Source: a candidate division KSB1 bacterium
Lineage (GTDB): Bacteria > Zhuqueibacterota > Zhuqueibacteria > Zhuqueibacterales > Zhuqueibacteraceae
Length of the DNA stretch: 52,736 bases
NCBI GenBank assembly: GCA_034506175.1
Contig: JAPDQB010000046.1
Span: 1 to 52,736, forward strand
Direction of reading: 5' to 3'
Part shown: piece by piece, positions 25,938-34,747 of the stretch
Numbering within the stretch: the stretch's first letter is position 1
Layout of the letters: every line of letters starts with the position of its first letter
The notes under the pieces: model-generated
The model's input: the letters and a program-made list of their open reading frames with translations, nothing else
Database searches by the model: none
What the model was told of the DNA's origin: nothing
Position numbers and translations under genes: made by a program

Positions 25938-26076
25938 CGTCGCAGCGCCTTTTATAGACTTGTTTAGGATGATTTTTTGAGCCGGTGTGCGATGCTTTCA
26001 CCTCGCTGCAAAGCCAAAGCTTCGCACTCCGAAACGCAAATTCCAACCCTAAACAAGTATAGACGGCGCCACGACG
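25938..26076. repeat. 139-bp nested hairpin element, MITE-like
   Basis: The outer arms (25938-25968 and 26048-26076) form about 30 bp of imperfect terminal inverted repeat, with an 11-bp perfect inner part ACTTGTTTAGG/CCTAAACAAGT and matching ends CGTCG/CGACG. A second stem lies inside: GTGCGATGCTTT at 25987-25998 and AAAGCTTCGCAC at 26016-26027, with one mismatch. No open frame or target duplication is seen. Either a miniature transposable element or a structured RNA. Confidence 0.6.
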
Positions 26077-26300
26077 ACCCTGAACTCGCCTGCAAAAGAT
26101 TTCATAACAGAAATCCGTCTATCTTTTTGTTTTCACCTCGAACATTGTTCATTTTCGGCTTGTGTCACACCAATACATCGTTTCAGTCTGGCACATTCGG
26201 CTAAGCCTTAGGCCTTGATTTCAAGATAGTTGTGTCACCTAAAAGATTGAAAAAAGGCGTTTTGCTAAAATAATGAAAAAACTGTCATGGGTGGCACTGC
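26077..26300. other. gap between the hairpin element and the palindromic repeat
   Basis: No gene is seen. TTGAAA at 26248-26253 with ATAATG 17 bases later could be a weak promoter for the glycosyltransferase gene. GTGTCAC occurs twice (near 26163 and 26233) and AAGCCTTAGGCCTT (near 26204) is near-palindromic. These are the only ordered elements noted. Confidence 0.25.
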
Positions 26301-26390
26301 GGTTGCTTACTGGCAGCTGGTATCTTGTAGCTGGTAATTTGCTGCCAATTAAGCGACGAACGACCAGCAACGAGCAACCAGCAACCAGCC
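26301..26390. repeat. second copy of the GGTAGCTGG/CCAGC palindrome family
   Basis: The left arm has GGCAGCTGGTATCTTGTAGC and the right arm CGACCAGCAACGAGC then AACCAGCAACCAGCC. It ends directly at the start codon of the next glycosyltransferase gene, exactly as the copy at 4821-4888 ends at purN. Confidence 0.65.
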
Positions 26391-27614
26391 ATGAAAGTTT
26401 TAATGATCGCGCCGCAGCCGTTTTTTCAACCGCGCGGCACACCTTTTAGCGTTTTACACCGGCTCAAAGCTTTATCGAAGCTCGGTTATAAAATCGATTT
26501 GGTCACTTATCATCTCGGACAAGACGTTCAAATCGATAATGTGAACATTCATCGCGCCAAGCGCGTTGCCTGGGTAAAGGAGATTGCGATTGGCCCCTCC
26601 AAAACCAAATTGCTTCTCGATGTCCAGGTTTATCGCCGCGCGGTGCAACTGCTCGAACGCCAAAGTTACGATTTGATTCACACGCACGAGGAGGCCGGTT
26701 TCTTCGGCATTCGCCTGAGCAAAAAATTCGGCGCGCTGCATCTGTACGACATGCACTCCAGCCTGCCGCAGCAATTGTCGAATTTCAAATACAGCAACGC
26801 CAAGCCACTCGTCTGGCTTTTTGAAAAACTCGAAGCCGCGACGATCAACAGCGCGCAAGCCGTCATCACCATTTGCCCGGAGTTGTTCAATTACGTGAAG
26901 GCGCGGTTTCCGCACAAATATAACAAGTTGATTGAAAACGTCGCCGACAACGCCGTGGTTTTTGGCTCGCCGGCAGACGGCGGATCTTCAAAAAACGGCA
27001 ACGGCAAAATTAACGCTGCGGAGTTGGCGCAGCGCTACGGCTTGTCCAGCAACGGCAAGAGCAAAACGACGATTTTATACACCGGCACGTTCGAGCCGTA
27101 TCAAGGCCTGGATTTGTTGATCGAAGCGAGCCAGCCGGTGGTTTCGCGTTATCAAAACGATGTCCGCTTTCTCATCGTCGGCGGCAAGCCGGAGCAAGTC
27201 GCGCAGTACAAAGAAAAAGCCGGCAAGCTCGGCGTCGGCGAGAAATTTATTTTCACCGGGCAGCGGCCGCCGGAAGAAATTCCCGAATTTATGAAATTGG
27301 CGGACATTCTGGTTTCGCCGCGAATCGCCGGCAACAACACGCCGCTGAAAATTTATTCGTATTTGCGCTCCGGCGTTCCGATCGTCGCCACCGCGCATCT
27401 CACGCACACGCAGGTTTTGAATTCCAACGTCGCCGTGCTGACGGATTGCGCGGCGCCGGCTTTGGCGAGCGGCATGCTGCGCGTGCTCGAAGATCGCGCC
27501 TACGGTGAAAAACTCGGCCGCAATGCGCAAGAACTCGCCGCCCGCGAGTACAGTTACGAAGCCTATTTGCAAAAAACGAAAGAGATTTATTCGTATTTGG
27601 AAGGCTTGCTCTAA
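26391..27614 (+). CDS. glycosyltransferase family 4
   Basis: A 407-residue GT-B fold enzyme. The N-terminal domain begins MKVLMIAPQPFFQPRGTPFS, common in EPS glycosyltransferases. The C-terminal nucleotide-sugar domain has ILYTGTFEPYQGLDLLIEA, RFLIVGGKPEQ, and the E-x7-E-like region PRIAGNNTPLKIYSYLRSGVPIV. It acts on the cytoplasmic face, adding a sugar to the lipid-linked repeat unit. Neither donor nor acceptor can be read from sequence. It lies three bases before the asparagine-synthetase gene. Confidence 0.87.
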   Translation: MKVLMIAPQPFFQPRGTPFSVLHRLKALSKLGYKIDLVTYHLGQDVQIDNVNIHRAKRVAWVKEIAIGPSKTKLLLDVQVYRRAVQLLERQSYDLIHTHEEAGFFGIRLSKKFGALHLYDMHSSLPQQLSNFKYSNAKPLVWLFEKLEAATINSAQAVITICPELFNYVKARFPHKYNKLIENVADNAVVFGSPADGGSSKNGNGKINAAELAQRYGLSSNGKSKTTILYTGTFEPYQGLDLLIEASQPVVSRYQNDVRFLIVGGKPEQVAQYKEKAGKLGVGEKFIFTGQRPPEEIPEFMKLADILVSPRIAGNNTPLKIYSYLRSGVPIVATAHLTHTQVLNSNVAVLTDCAAPALASGMLRVLEDRAYGEKLGRNAQELAAREYSYEAYLQKTKEIYSYLEGLL

Positions 27615-27617
27615 AAA

Positions 27618-29507
27618 ATGTGCGGAATTTGTGGAACCTTTTTGTTCTCTCGCGACGCCAAGGTTGATGCGAATGAAGTTCGCCGCATGAACGAGCAAAT
27701 CATTCATCGCGGCCCCGATGAGGAGGGATTTTATATCAACGGACCGGTCGGTCTCGCGATGCGCCGTCTCAGCATCATCGATTTGTCCGGAGGCCAGCAG
27801 CCGATTTCCAACGAAGACGGCACGGTCAGCATCGTTTTTAATGGCGAGATTTATAATTACCCCGATCTCCGCCGTGATTTGCTGAACCGCGGCCATCGTT
27901 TCAAAACGAATTCCGACACCGAGGCGATTGTGCATGCCTACGAAGAGTATGGCGCCGATTGCCCGACCAAGCTCAACGGTATGTTCGCGTTTGCGATTTG
28001 GGACGCGCGCCGCGGGCGTTTGTTTCTCAGCCGCGACCGCCTCGGCAAAAAACCGCTTTACTATTACAAAGACAACGAGCGCCTGGTTTTTGGCTCCGAG
28101 CTGAAAAGCTTGCTGCAAGCGAAAAACGTCCCGCGCCGGGTTTCCAAGGCCGCGCTTGATTTGTATTTGACTTTTGAATATATTCCGGCGCCGCACAGCA
28201 TTTTTGCCGATATTTTTAAATTGCCGGCCGGCCATTCGCTGTTGATCGACGGCAGCGGCAAACCGGAGATTCGCCAGTATTGGGATTTGCATTTTCATGA
28301 AAACGGCTATCATCAGCAAGATTTGGAAGAAGGCCTTGTGCATCTTCTGCAAGACGCCGTCAAAATCCGCCTGATGAGCGACGTGCCGCTCGGCGCGTTT
28401 CTCTCCGGCGGCATCGACTCGAGTTGCGTCGTCGCGCTGATGGCGCAAGTGATGAAAGAACCGGTCAAAACTTTTTCCATCGGTTTTGCCGAAGGCAGTT
28501 ACAACGAGCTGCATTACGCGCGCGCCATTGCGAAGCATTTCAAAACCGATCACAAGGAATTTATTCTGCGGCCCAGCGCGCTGGAACTGACTGAAAAGCT
28601 GGTCAAACATCTTGACGAGCCGCTGGGAGATTTTTCGATCTTTCCGACGTATCTGGTTTCAAAGATGGCGCGGGAGCATGTTACGGTCGTGCTTTCCGGT
28701 GACGGTGGCGACGAGCTGTTCGGCGGCTATGATGCTTATCTCGCTGATTCGCTGTATCGTCGGTACCGCAAAATACCGGCGGTCATACGCAATCGCGTCA
28801 TTATGCCGGTAACTACTTTTTTAACTCCCAGTGAGAAGAAAAAAGGGTTGCGCAATCGGCTGAAACGCTTCGTCGAAGGCACGCGCTATCCCGAAGACCT
28901 GCAGCACGTGCGCTGGATGATGTTTCTCGCCGACGAGGAAAAAGCCCGGCTTTATGGCGAGGCCATGGCGCCGTTGCGTTCCCAATATTTGCCGTATGAA
29001 TATATTCGGCATTACTTTGCTCGAGCCGACTCGCAAGATTATGTCAACCGCCAGCTTTATGTCGACATCAAGACCTATCTCTGCGACGACATCATGGTGA
29101 AGGTTGATCGCATGAGCATGGCGACATCGTTGGAGGCGCGCGCGCCGTTTCTGGATTACCGCGTCGTCGAATATGCCGCGACGATCCCCAGCGCATTGAA
29201 AATCCGCGGCACCAAAACGAAGTATATTCTCAAAAAAGCCATGGCGCCGTTGCTGCCGCCGGAAATCATCAATCGCGGCAAGGAAGGCTTCAGCATTCCG
29301 ATCAAAAACTGGCTGCGTGAAGAATTGCGTCCGATGATGCTGGAAGTTTTGTCGCCGGCCAGGATGCGACGCGATGGTTTTTTCAATGCGGATTATGTGC
29401 AGCAATTGATCAACGAGCATTTGCAAGGCGTTGAAAACCACAGCCACCGGCTTTGGGCGTTGATGGTTTTCAACATTTGGCGCGACCACTATTTGGCCGC
29501 AGCGTAG
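27618..29507 (+). CDS. asnB: glutamine-hydrolysing asparagine synthetase-type amidotransferase
   Basis: A 629-residue AsnB-like protein. The N-terminal class II glutaminase domain starts MCGICGT, with nucleophile Cys2, and has HRGPDEEGF, LSIIDLSGGQQPI and FNGEIYNY. The synthetase domain has the ATP pyrophosphatase loop FLSGGIDSSCVVAL, SGDGGDELFGGYDAY and the C-terminal KVDRMSMATSLEARAPFLD. It adenylates a carboxylate and amidates it with glutamine ammonia. Inside a cluster that makes uronic acids it may amidate a uronic acid, as AsnB homologues do in some O-antigen clusters; ordinary asparagine synthesis is also possible. Confidence 0.9.
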   Translation: MCGICGTFLFSRDAKVDANEVRRMNEQIIHRGPDEEGFYINGPVGLAMRRLSIIDLSGGQQPISNEDGTVSIVFNGEIYNYPDLRRDLLNRGHRFKTNSDTEAIVHAYEEYGADCPTKLNGMFAFAIWDARRGRLFLSRDRLGKKPLYYYKDNERLVFGSELKSLLQAKNVPRRVSKAALDLYLTFEYIPAPHSIFADIFKLPAGHSLLIDGSGKPEIRQYWDLHFHENGYHQQDLEEGLVHLLQDAVKIRLMSDVPLGAFLSGGIDSSCVVALMAQVMKEPVKTFSIGFAEGSYNELHYARAIAKHFKTDHKEFILRPSALELTEKLVKHLDEPLGDFSIFPTYLVSKMAREHVTVVLSGDGGDELFGGYDAYLADSLYRRYRKIPAVIRNRVIMPVTTFLTPSEKKKGLRNRLKRFVEGTRYPEDLQHVRWMMFLADEEKARLYGEAMAPLRSQYLPYEYIRHYFARADSQDYVNRQLYVDIKTYLCDDIMVKVDRMSMATSLEARAPFLDYRVVEYAATIPSALKIRGTKTKYILKKAMAPLLPPEIINRGKEGFSIPIKNWLREELRPMMLEVLSPARMRRDGFFNADYVQQLINEHLQGVENHSHRLWALMVFNIWRDHYLAAA

Positions 29508-29655
29508 TACGCTGAGAGTTGAGCGTGGTAAAGCGTCCTTCGTTCTGAGCATGTTGATAAGAAATGAAATTTTACGATTGGATTTTGATTCTCAAAAAAT
29601 TTGTTTGATCCAAAAGTGTGCCTGTAAGGGATGACGGGACATGTGAGAGGATGGC

Positions 29656-30735
29656 ATGTTAAAGAAAGTAAAACATCTGCGTAATCTTTTGCGCTTTGCC
29701 AAGGGCAAGCAGGAACCGATTATCGGGCCGGTCAAGGCGATGTGGGAAGTGATCAATACCTGCAACGCCCGCTGCCGGACGTGTGATCGTTGGCAGGAAA
29801 AAAATGACCCCAATATTCTTTCCACCGGTGAAGGCAAAACTCTGATCGAGCAGCTTGCTGAAATCGGCGTTTTAAATTTGACCTTTACCGGCGGCGAGCC
29901 TTTGTTGCGCAAAGACATTTGTGATCTCGTGGCCTTCGCGAAAAAACAAAATCTTTCCACTTCTTTATACACCAACAGCTTGCTGCTCAACGCGCGGCGC
30001 GCCAAAGAGTTGATCGACTCCGGCCTGGACTTGATCTATCTTTCCGTCGACGGCAGCACGGCGGCGTTGAATGACGGCTTGCGCGGCATCGCCGGTTATT
30101 TCGATTTGGCCATGAGAGCTTTGGAGAGTCTGAAGTCGCAGCGCAGCAACGGGCAGCCGAAGATTTTTCTCGCCGTCACCATCACCAAAAAGAATTTGGA
30201 TGATCTCGAAAATCTTGCCCGCCTGGTTAAAATGAACGGCCTTGACGGCCTTTCATTGCAATTGGCGCTGCACGCGCCCCAAATCAGATACGGCGTCGCA
30301 GATGACCTGGCTTTCAAGCCGGGTGATGGCGCGGCCTTGCAGGCCGTTGTCGATCGCGTCATGGAACAATACCATCAGTATTTGCCGATGAACCGCGAAT
30401 ATTACCGGCATTTTGCCGATTATATCGAACAGCCGCAAACCCTCTACACCCATCTCAACACTGTGGGGTTTGCAACCGCTGTGATCAATTCATGCGGCGA
30501 TGTTTATCCCGATTTTTTGAAGACCGACTGCATGGGCAACATTCGCCACCAGTCCTTCAAGGAAATTTGGTTCGGCGAGCAGGCCTGTAACGTGCGTCGA
30601 CGCGTCGCCCGCCGCGAGCATCCGGTCAGCCTGTTCGATAGTTTTGTTTCACTGAATTTTGCCGTCGAGCACGCCTCGGCTTTGCATTTTCACCGCATTC
30701 TCAAGCCGATCTTGAACGGCGCGCAGCATTTTTAA
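29656..30735 (+). CDS. radical SAM protein with SPASM-like tail
   Basis: A 359-residue radical SAM enzyme. The cluster-binding CxxxCxxC motif is NTCNARCRTCDRW at about residues 38-45, followed by LTFTGGEPLLRKDICDLV and the SAM-binding strands. The tail has SCGDVYPDF, DCMGNIRHQSFKEIW and one more cysteine, like the SPASM/twitch ends of HpnH- or peptide-modifying enzymes, but with few cysteines. The reaction is unknown; it may alter a sugar or lipid of the glycan. A 148-base gap separates it from the previous gene, with no clear promoter. Confidence 0.8.
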   Translation: MLKKVKHLRNLLRFAKGKQEPIIGPVKAMWEVINTCNARCRTCDRWQEKNDPNILSTGEGKTLIEQLAEIGVLNLTFTGGEPLLRKDICDLVAFAKKQNLSTSLYTNSLLLNARRAKELIDSGLDLIYLSVDGSTAALNDGLRGIAGYFDLAMRALESLKSQRSNGQPKIFLAVTITKKNLDDLENLARLVKMNGLDGLSLQLALHAPQIRYGVADDLAFKPGDGAALQAVVDRVMEQYHQYLPMNREYYRHFADYIEQPQTLYTHLNTVGFATAVINSCGDVYPDFLKTDCMGNIRHQSFKEIWFGEQACNVRRRVARREHPVSLFDSFVSLNFAVEHASALHFHRILKPILNGAQHF

Positions 30736-30794
30736 TTCTGAAAATCCCGGCGGATTTAGCCGGGCATCGACAGACAGAGAAAGAAAACCTCCGC

Positions 30795-31631
30795 ATGTCC
30801 GAAGTTGCCACCGCCGAAGAATTAAAGCAAAAACGCAATGGCGCTCGCACGACACCGCCTTTGATTGCCGGTGATTCTTTGCTCGACGCCATTCGTGCGT
30901 ATTGGAACGCGCATATTCACGATCTCGCCATCGCCAAACACCCGGTCGGCACGAAGGGCTTTTTCGATGATTTGGATGAATATCGTTTTGATAAATTACG
31001 TTATCTGCCCGAAGTCGTCGACTTCAACGGCTATCGCGGCAAAAAAATTCTCGAAATCGGCTGCGGGGTTGGCATCGACCTGATTCGCTTTGCCCGCGGC
31101 GGCGCGCGCGTAACCGGCGTGGATTTGTCGCCGCATTCCATCCAGCTCGCTGAAAAAAATTTTGAGCTGCGCGGCCTGGAGGCTGATTTGCGCGTGATGA
31201 ACGGCGAGGCGCTGGAGTTTGCCGGCAACAGTTTTGACCTGGTTTACGCCCACGGCGTTTTGCAGTACACCGCCGACGCCGCCAAGATGGTGAAAGAGAT
31301 GCATCGCGTGCTCAAGCCCGGCGGCGAAGCGATTGCCATGGTCTACAACCGGATTTCCTGGCTCAATGCGCTCTCGTTGGTGATGAAAGTCGAGTTGGAG
31401 CACGAAGACGCGCCGGTCCTCAAAAAATATTCGCTGGGCGAATTTAAAAAAATGCTCTCATCCTTTTCCTCCATACGTCTCGTTCCGGAGCGATTTCCGG
31501 TCGCCAGCCGATTGCAGCAGGGATGGAAAGCTGCGGCTTACAATCGGATTTTTGTGCCGGCCTTCAATCTTATCCCGCGTTTTTTAGTCCGCCCTCTGGG
31601 TTGGCATATCATGGCGTTTTGTCGGAAATAA
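30795..31631 (+). CDS. class I SAM-dependent methyltransferase
   Basis: A 278-residue methyltransferase. Motif I is KKILEIGCGVGIDLIRFARG, the acidic residue that binds the ribose is in VTGVDLSPHSIQLA, and motif IV is SFDLVYAHGVLQYT. VLKPGGEAIAMVYNR and a C-terminal helical region follow. In this setting it probably methylates a sugar or a lipid-linked intermediate. No acceptor specificity is visible. Confidence 0.85.
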   Translation: MSEVATAEELKQKRNGARTTPPLIAGDSLLDAIRAYWNAHIHDLAIAKHPVGTKGFFDDLDEYRFDKLRYLPEVVDFNGYRGKKILEIGCGVGIDLIRFARGGARVTGVDLSPHSIQLAEKNFELRGLEADLRVMNGEALEFAGNSFDLVYAHGVLQYTADAAKMVKEMHRVLKPGGEAIAMVYNRISWLNALSLVMKVELEHEDAPVLKKYSLGEFKKMLSSFSSIRLVPERFPVASRLQQGWKAAAYNRIFVPAFNLIPRFLVRPLGWHIMAFCRK

Positions 31632-31644
31632 GGCGTGAGAGGTC

Positions 31645-31698
31645 AAAACGTAATGTGTAAAACGTAAATAACGTCTTACGTTTTACGCATTACGTTTT
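31645..31698. repeat. 23-bp stem hairpin, AAAACGTAAT family
   Basis: The arms 31645-31667 and 31676-31698 match over 23 bp with one mismatch, around an 8-base loop. They carry the unit AAAACGTAA twice and its complement twice. It fills the gap before the next gene and ends 23 bases before its start codon. No T run follows, so it is not a typical terminator. Confidence 0.85.
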
Positions 31699-31721
31699 AT
31701 GCGATGCAACAAAGGAATAGG

Positions 31722-32717
31722 ATGCCTCGAACCGTTTTAGTTACCGGGGCCAACGGCTTCACTGGTAGCTATGTTTGTAAACACCTCATCCAACGCGGTG
31801 ATCGCGTGCGCGCGCTGGTGCGCAAAACCGGCAATCTCGATTTGCTCAAAGGCGTCGATGTTGAATACGTTTACGGCGATTTGGCCAATGATTCCCTCAA
31901 TGAAACATTGGCATCGGCGTTAAAAGGCGTCGAAGTGATTTACCACCTCGCCGCGGTTTATCGCACCGAAGGGGTGCCGAAAAAATATTTTTGGGAGGTT
32001 CACGTCGACGGTACGCGACGCCTGCTGGAAGCGGCGCGGCGCTCGAATGTTTCCCGATTCGTGCATTGCAGCACCGTCGGCGTGCAAGGCGAAATCAAAA
32101 ATCCGCCGGCCACCGAGGAAGCGCCGTATGCGCCGGGCGATCTTTATCAGGAAAGCAAAGTTGACGGCGAAAAACTGGCACGGCAATTTTTTCAAGAACA
32201 CGATTTCCCCGGCGTCGTCGTGCGTCCGGTCGGCATCTACGGCCCCGGCGACATGCGTTTTCTCAAGCTGTTCAAGTTCATTTACAACGGCAAATTCCGC
32301 ATGTTGGGCAGCGGCAAAGTGCTTTATCACATGACCTACGTCGATGATCTGGCGCGCGGCATTCTTTTAGCCGGTGAAAAAAAAGAAGCGTTGGGGCAAG
32401 TCTTCACGATTGGCGGCAACGGCTATCTCACGCTGGCGGAATTGGTCGAACGCGTCGCAGCCGCCTTGAACGTTCCCGTCCCCCGCAAAAGCTTTCCGGT
32501 GTGGCCGGTCTGGTTTGCCGGCCTTCTTTGTGAAATCGCCTGCCGTCCATTTGGCCTCGAGCCGCCGCTTTATCGCCGGCGCGTCGAATTTTTTATTAAA
32601 GACCGCGCCTTCGATATTTCGAAGGCAAAACGATTGCTGGGCTATCAACCTCAAGTTGATCTCGATACTGGCTTGCGCTTGACGGCGGAATGGTATCGCG
32701 CGCAAAATTTATTGTAG
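31722..32717 (+). CDS. NAD-dependent epimerase/dehydratase
   Basis: A 331-residue extended short-chain dehydrogenase. TGANGFTGSYVCKHL binds NAD(P), the active site is HCSTVGVQG with YQESKVDGEK (Tyr-x3-Lys), and PVGIYGPGDMRFLKLFK resembles the dihydroflavonol-reductase-like and hopanoid-associated sugar epimerase branch. The product is unknown; a nucleotide sugar is likely from context. The ATG at 31722 follows AGGAATAGG; an ATG six codons earlier has no such site. Confidence 0.85.
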   Translation: MPRTVLVTGANGFTGSYVCKHLIQRGDRVRALVRKTGNLDLLKGVDVEYVYGDLANDSLNETLASALKGVEVIYHLAAVYRTEGVPKKYFWEVHVDGTRRLLEAARRSNVSRFVHCSTVGVQGEIKNPPATEEAPYAPGDLYQESKVDGEKLARQFFQEHDFPGVVVRPVGIYGPGDMRFLKLFKFIYNGKFRMLGSGKVLYHMTYVDDLARGILLAGEKKEALGQVFTIGGNGYLTLAELVERVAAALNVPVPRKSFPVWPVWFAGLLCEIACRPFGLEPPLYRRRVEFFIKDRAFDISKAKRLLGYQPQVDLDTGLRLTAEWYRAQNLL

Positions 32718-32762
32718 TTCCGACCCCTTGTGGGTCGCTTTTCATTGCGAAGGATCGCGCAA

Positions 32763-33551
32763 GTGACTGATTCCGGAAATTCAAAAACTTCTCGCGACAG
32801 CGTCGAAATCCAAAAAGAGCTTTTCGATGCGAGGAAATCAAAATTAGCGAAATATAAAGAGCTTATTCTCGGCGAAGCCGGCCTCGGCTTTCTCATTAAA
32901 TATGAATTGATCACCTTGCTCGTGAGCTGGCTGCCCGGCGCGCTCGGGCTGTTGTTGCGCAGCAAGCTCTATCCACTGCTTGTCGGCAAAAGCGGACGCA
33001 ACGTCACCTTCGGCGCCAACGTTGTGCTGCGCCACCCGCGCAAAATCCGCCTCGGCGACAATGTCGTGATTGACGACAACGTCGTGCTCGACGCCAAAGG
33101 TGAAAACAACAGCGGCATCACGATTGGCAGCGGCGTCTTCGTTGGCCGCAACACGATTTTGAGCTGCAAAAATGGCGACATCATCATCGACGACAACGCC
33201 AACATTGGTTTTAATTGCGAGGCGTTTTCCGCCAGCCGCGTGCGCATCGGCAAAAATGTTTTGCTGGCCGCCTACGTTTATCTCGTCGGCGGCACGCATC
33301 ATTTCGACCGCACCGACGTTCCCATTCTCTTTCAAGAACGCTCGAGTCGGGGCATCGAAGTGGACGACAATGCCTGGCTTGGCGCACACGCCGTGGTTTT
33401 TGACGGCGTGAAAATCGGCAAAGAGTGCATCATCGGCGCCGGCGCCATCGTCAACAAAGACGTTCCGGATTGGAAAATCGCCGCCGGCGTGCCCGCGAAA
33501 ATCGTGCAAGATCGCCGTGAAGAAAAAGAAACGAAAGTGGTGAATTTCTGA
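32763..33551 (+). CDS. left-handed beta-helix acyltransferase
   Basis: A 262-residue protein whose C-terminal 190 residues are hexapeptide repeats (IRLGDNVVIDDNVVLD, ITIGSGVFVGRNTIL, IIIDDNANIGFNC, VRIGKNVLLAAYVY), ending in the WLGAHAVVFDGVKIG, CIIGAGAIVNKDVP and IAAGVPAKIV of WcaF/CysE-like O-acetyltransferases. GGTHHFDR probably holds the catalytic histidine. It most likely adds an acetyl group to the glycan from acetyl-CoA. GTG at 32763 is chosen because AAGGA precedes it; a GTG 11 codons upstream is possible. Its stop overlaps the next ATG by one base. Confidence 0.87.
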   Translation: MTDSGNSKTSRDSVEIQKELFDARKSKLAKYKELILGEAGLGFLIKYELITLLVSWLPGALGLLLRSKLYPLLVGKSGRNVTFGANVVLRHPRKIRLGDNVVIDDNVVLDAKGENNSGITIGSGVFVGRNTILSCKNGDIIIDDNANIGFNCEAFSASRVRIGKNVLLAAYVYLVGGTHHFDRTDVPILFQERSSRGIEVDDNAWLGAHAVVFDGVKIGKECIIGAGAIVNKDVPDWKIAAGVPAKIVQDRREEKETKVVNF

Positions 33552-34681
33552 TGCACAGGATTCTTCACGTTATTGACAAGCTCAGCATGGACGGGGTGAA
33601 CCCCAGCAGCGTCGCGCTGTGTTTTATCGAATGGATCAAACACCGCGACGCGCGGCGATACGACGTCATGGTGGCGTCGTTGCGCTCGCGTGACGCCGCC
33701 TCACAGCATCTCGAAGCGAGCGGCGTGAAAATGTTTTACATCGACAGAGGCAAATACTCCTTTGCCAACGTCAGCGCGTTGACGGAGATTATCCGGCAGG
33801 AAAAAATCGATCTGCTGCATTTGCACGGCTACAGCGCCGCGAATTTTGGCCGCTTGGCTTCGCAAAAAACTGGCATTCCGAATGTCATGCACGAATGGGC
33901 TGTGCTCAAAACGTTGCCGCATCAATTCGTCATGGATCGCTGGCTGCGCGGCAAAACCGATGTTGCTGTCGGCGTGAGCGAGAGTGTAAAAGAATTTTTG
34001 GCTCGAGGCCGCTGCGTGCCGCTTGATAAAATTCGCGTCGTCTGGAACGGCGTCAATCTCAACAATTTTAAAACCGCCGAGCCGGAGAAGATTCGAGCCT
34101 TTCGCGAGAAATTCGGCATCACGCCGGATCAGAAAATCATCGGCACGCTCACGCGATTGCGCGAGGAAAAAGGCAATCGTTATTTCATCGAAGCCGCGCC
34201 GCTGGTGTTGCGGAAATTCCCGGAGGCGCGCTTCATCATCGCCGGCGACGGCCCGCGGCGCGAAGAGCTTGAAACGCTTGCTAAAAAACTCGATCTCGAC
34301 GGCAAATTGCATTTCGCCGGTTTCGTCTCCGAAGTCGCCGTGGCGCTGGCGGCGATGGATATTTATGTCATGGCCTCGCTCATGGAAGGTTTTCCCTTCG
34401 CGCTTGCCGAAGCCATGGCCGCCGGCAAAACCGTCGCGGTGAGCGCTGTTGGCGGCATGAAAGAAATGGTGCAGCACGACGAGAATGGCTTGCTCGTGCC
34501 GCCCGCCAACGGCGCCGCTCTGGCTGAGGCGCTGCTGCGTTTGCTCCAAAATCCAACACTCTGCCAGCGCCTGGGCGAGGCCGCGCGCCAACGCAGCCAG
34601 GTCTTCAGCGTTGAGCGCAATGTTCAGGCGTTGGAATCTATTTACGCGGAATTGCTGTCGAGAAAAAATGGCCATGGTTGA
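33551..34681 (+). CDS. glycosyltransferase family 4
   Basis: A 376-residue GT-B enzyme. RILHVIDKLSMDGVNPSSVA marks the N-terminal domain. VWNGVNLNNF, IGTLTRLREEKGNRYFIEA, ARFIIAGDGPRREELETLAK and the donor-binding ASLMEGFPFALAEAMAAGKTV (E-x7-E) are typical of GT4. It overlaps the acyltransferase gene by one base (TGATG type), so the two are translationally coupled. Sugar unknown. Confidence 0.88.
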   Translation: MHRILHVIDKLSMDGVNPSSVALCFIEWIKHRDARRYDVMVASLRSRDAASQHLEASGVKMFYIDRGKYSFANVSALTEIIRQEKIDLLHLHGYSAANFGRLASQKTGIPNVMHEWAVLKTLPHQFVMDRWLRGKTDVAVGVSESVKEFLARGRCVPLDKIRVVWNGVNLNNFKTAEPEKIRAFREKFGITPDQKIIGTLTRLREEKGNRYFIEAAPLVLRKFPEARFIIAGDGPRREELETLAKKLDLDGKLHFAGFVSEVAVALAAMDIYVMASLMEGFPFALAEAMAAGKTVAVSAVGGMKEMVQHDENGLLVPPANGAALAEALLRLLQNPTLCQRLGEAARQRSQVFSVERNVQALESIYAELLSRKNGHG

Positions 34682-34747
34682 CCTCACGCCGTAACGCAAC
34701 ATTCATGTTGCGACGGTACGAGTATCCGTGTACAACGCACTTGCAAG

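Noticed and set aside
27075..28610. 511-codon minus-strand frame opposite the asparagine-synthetase gene
   Set aside because: Crosses two conserved + strand genes and has no recognisable motif or ribosome-binding site.
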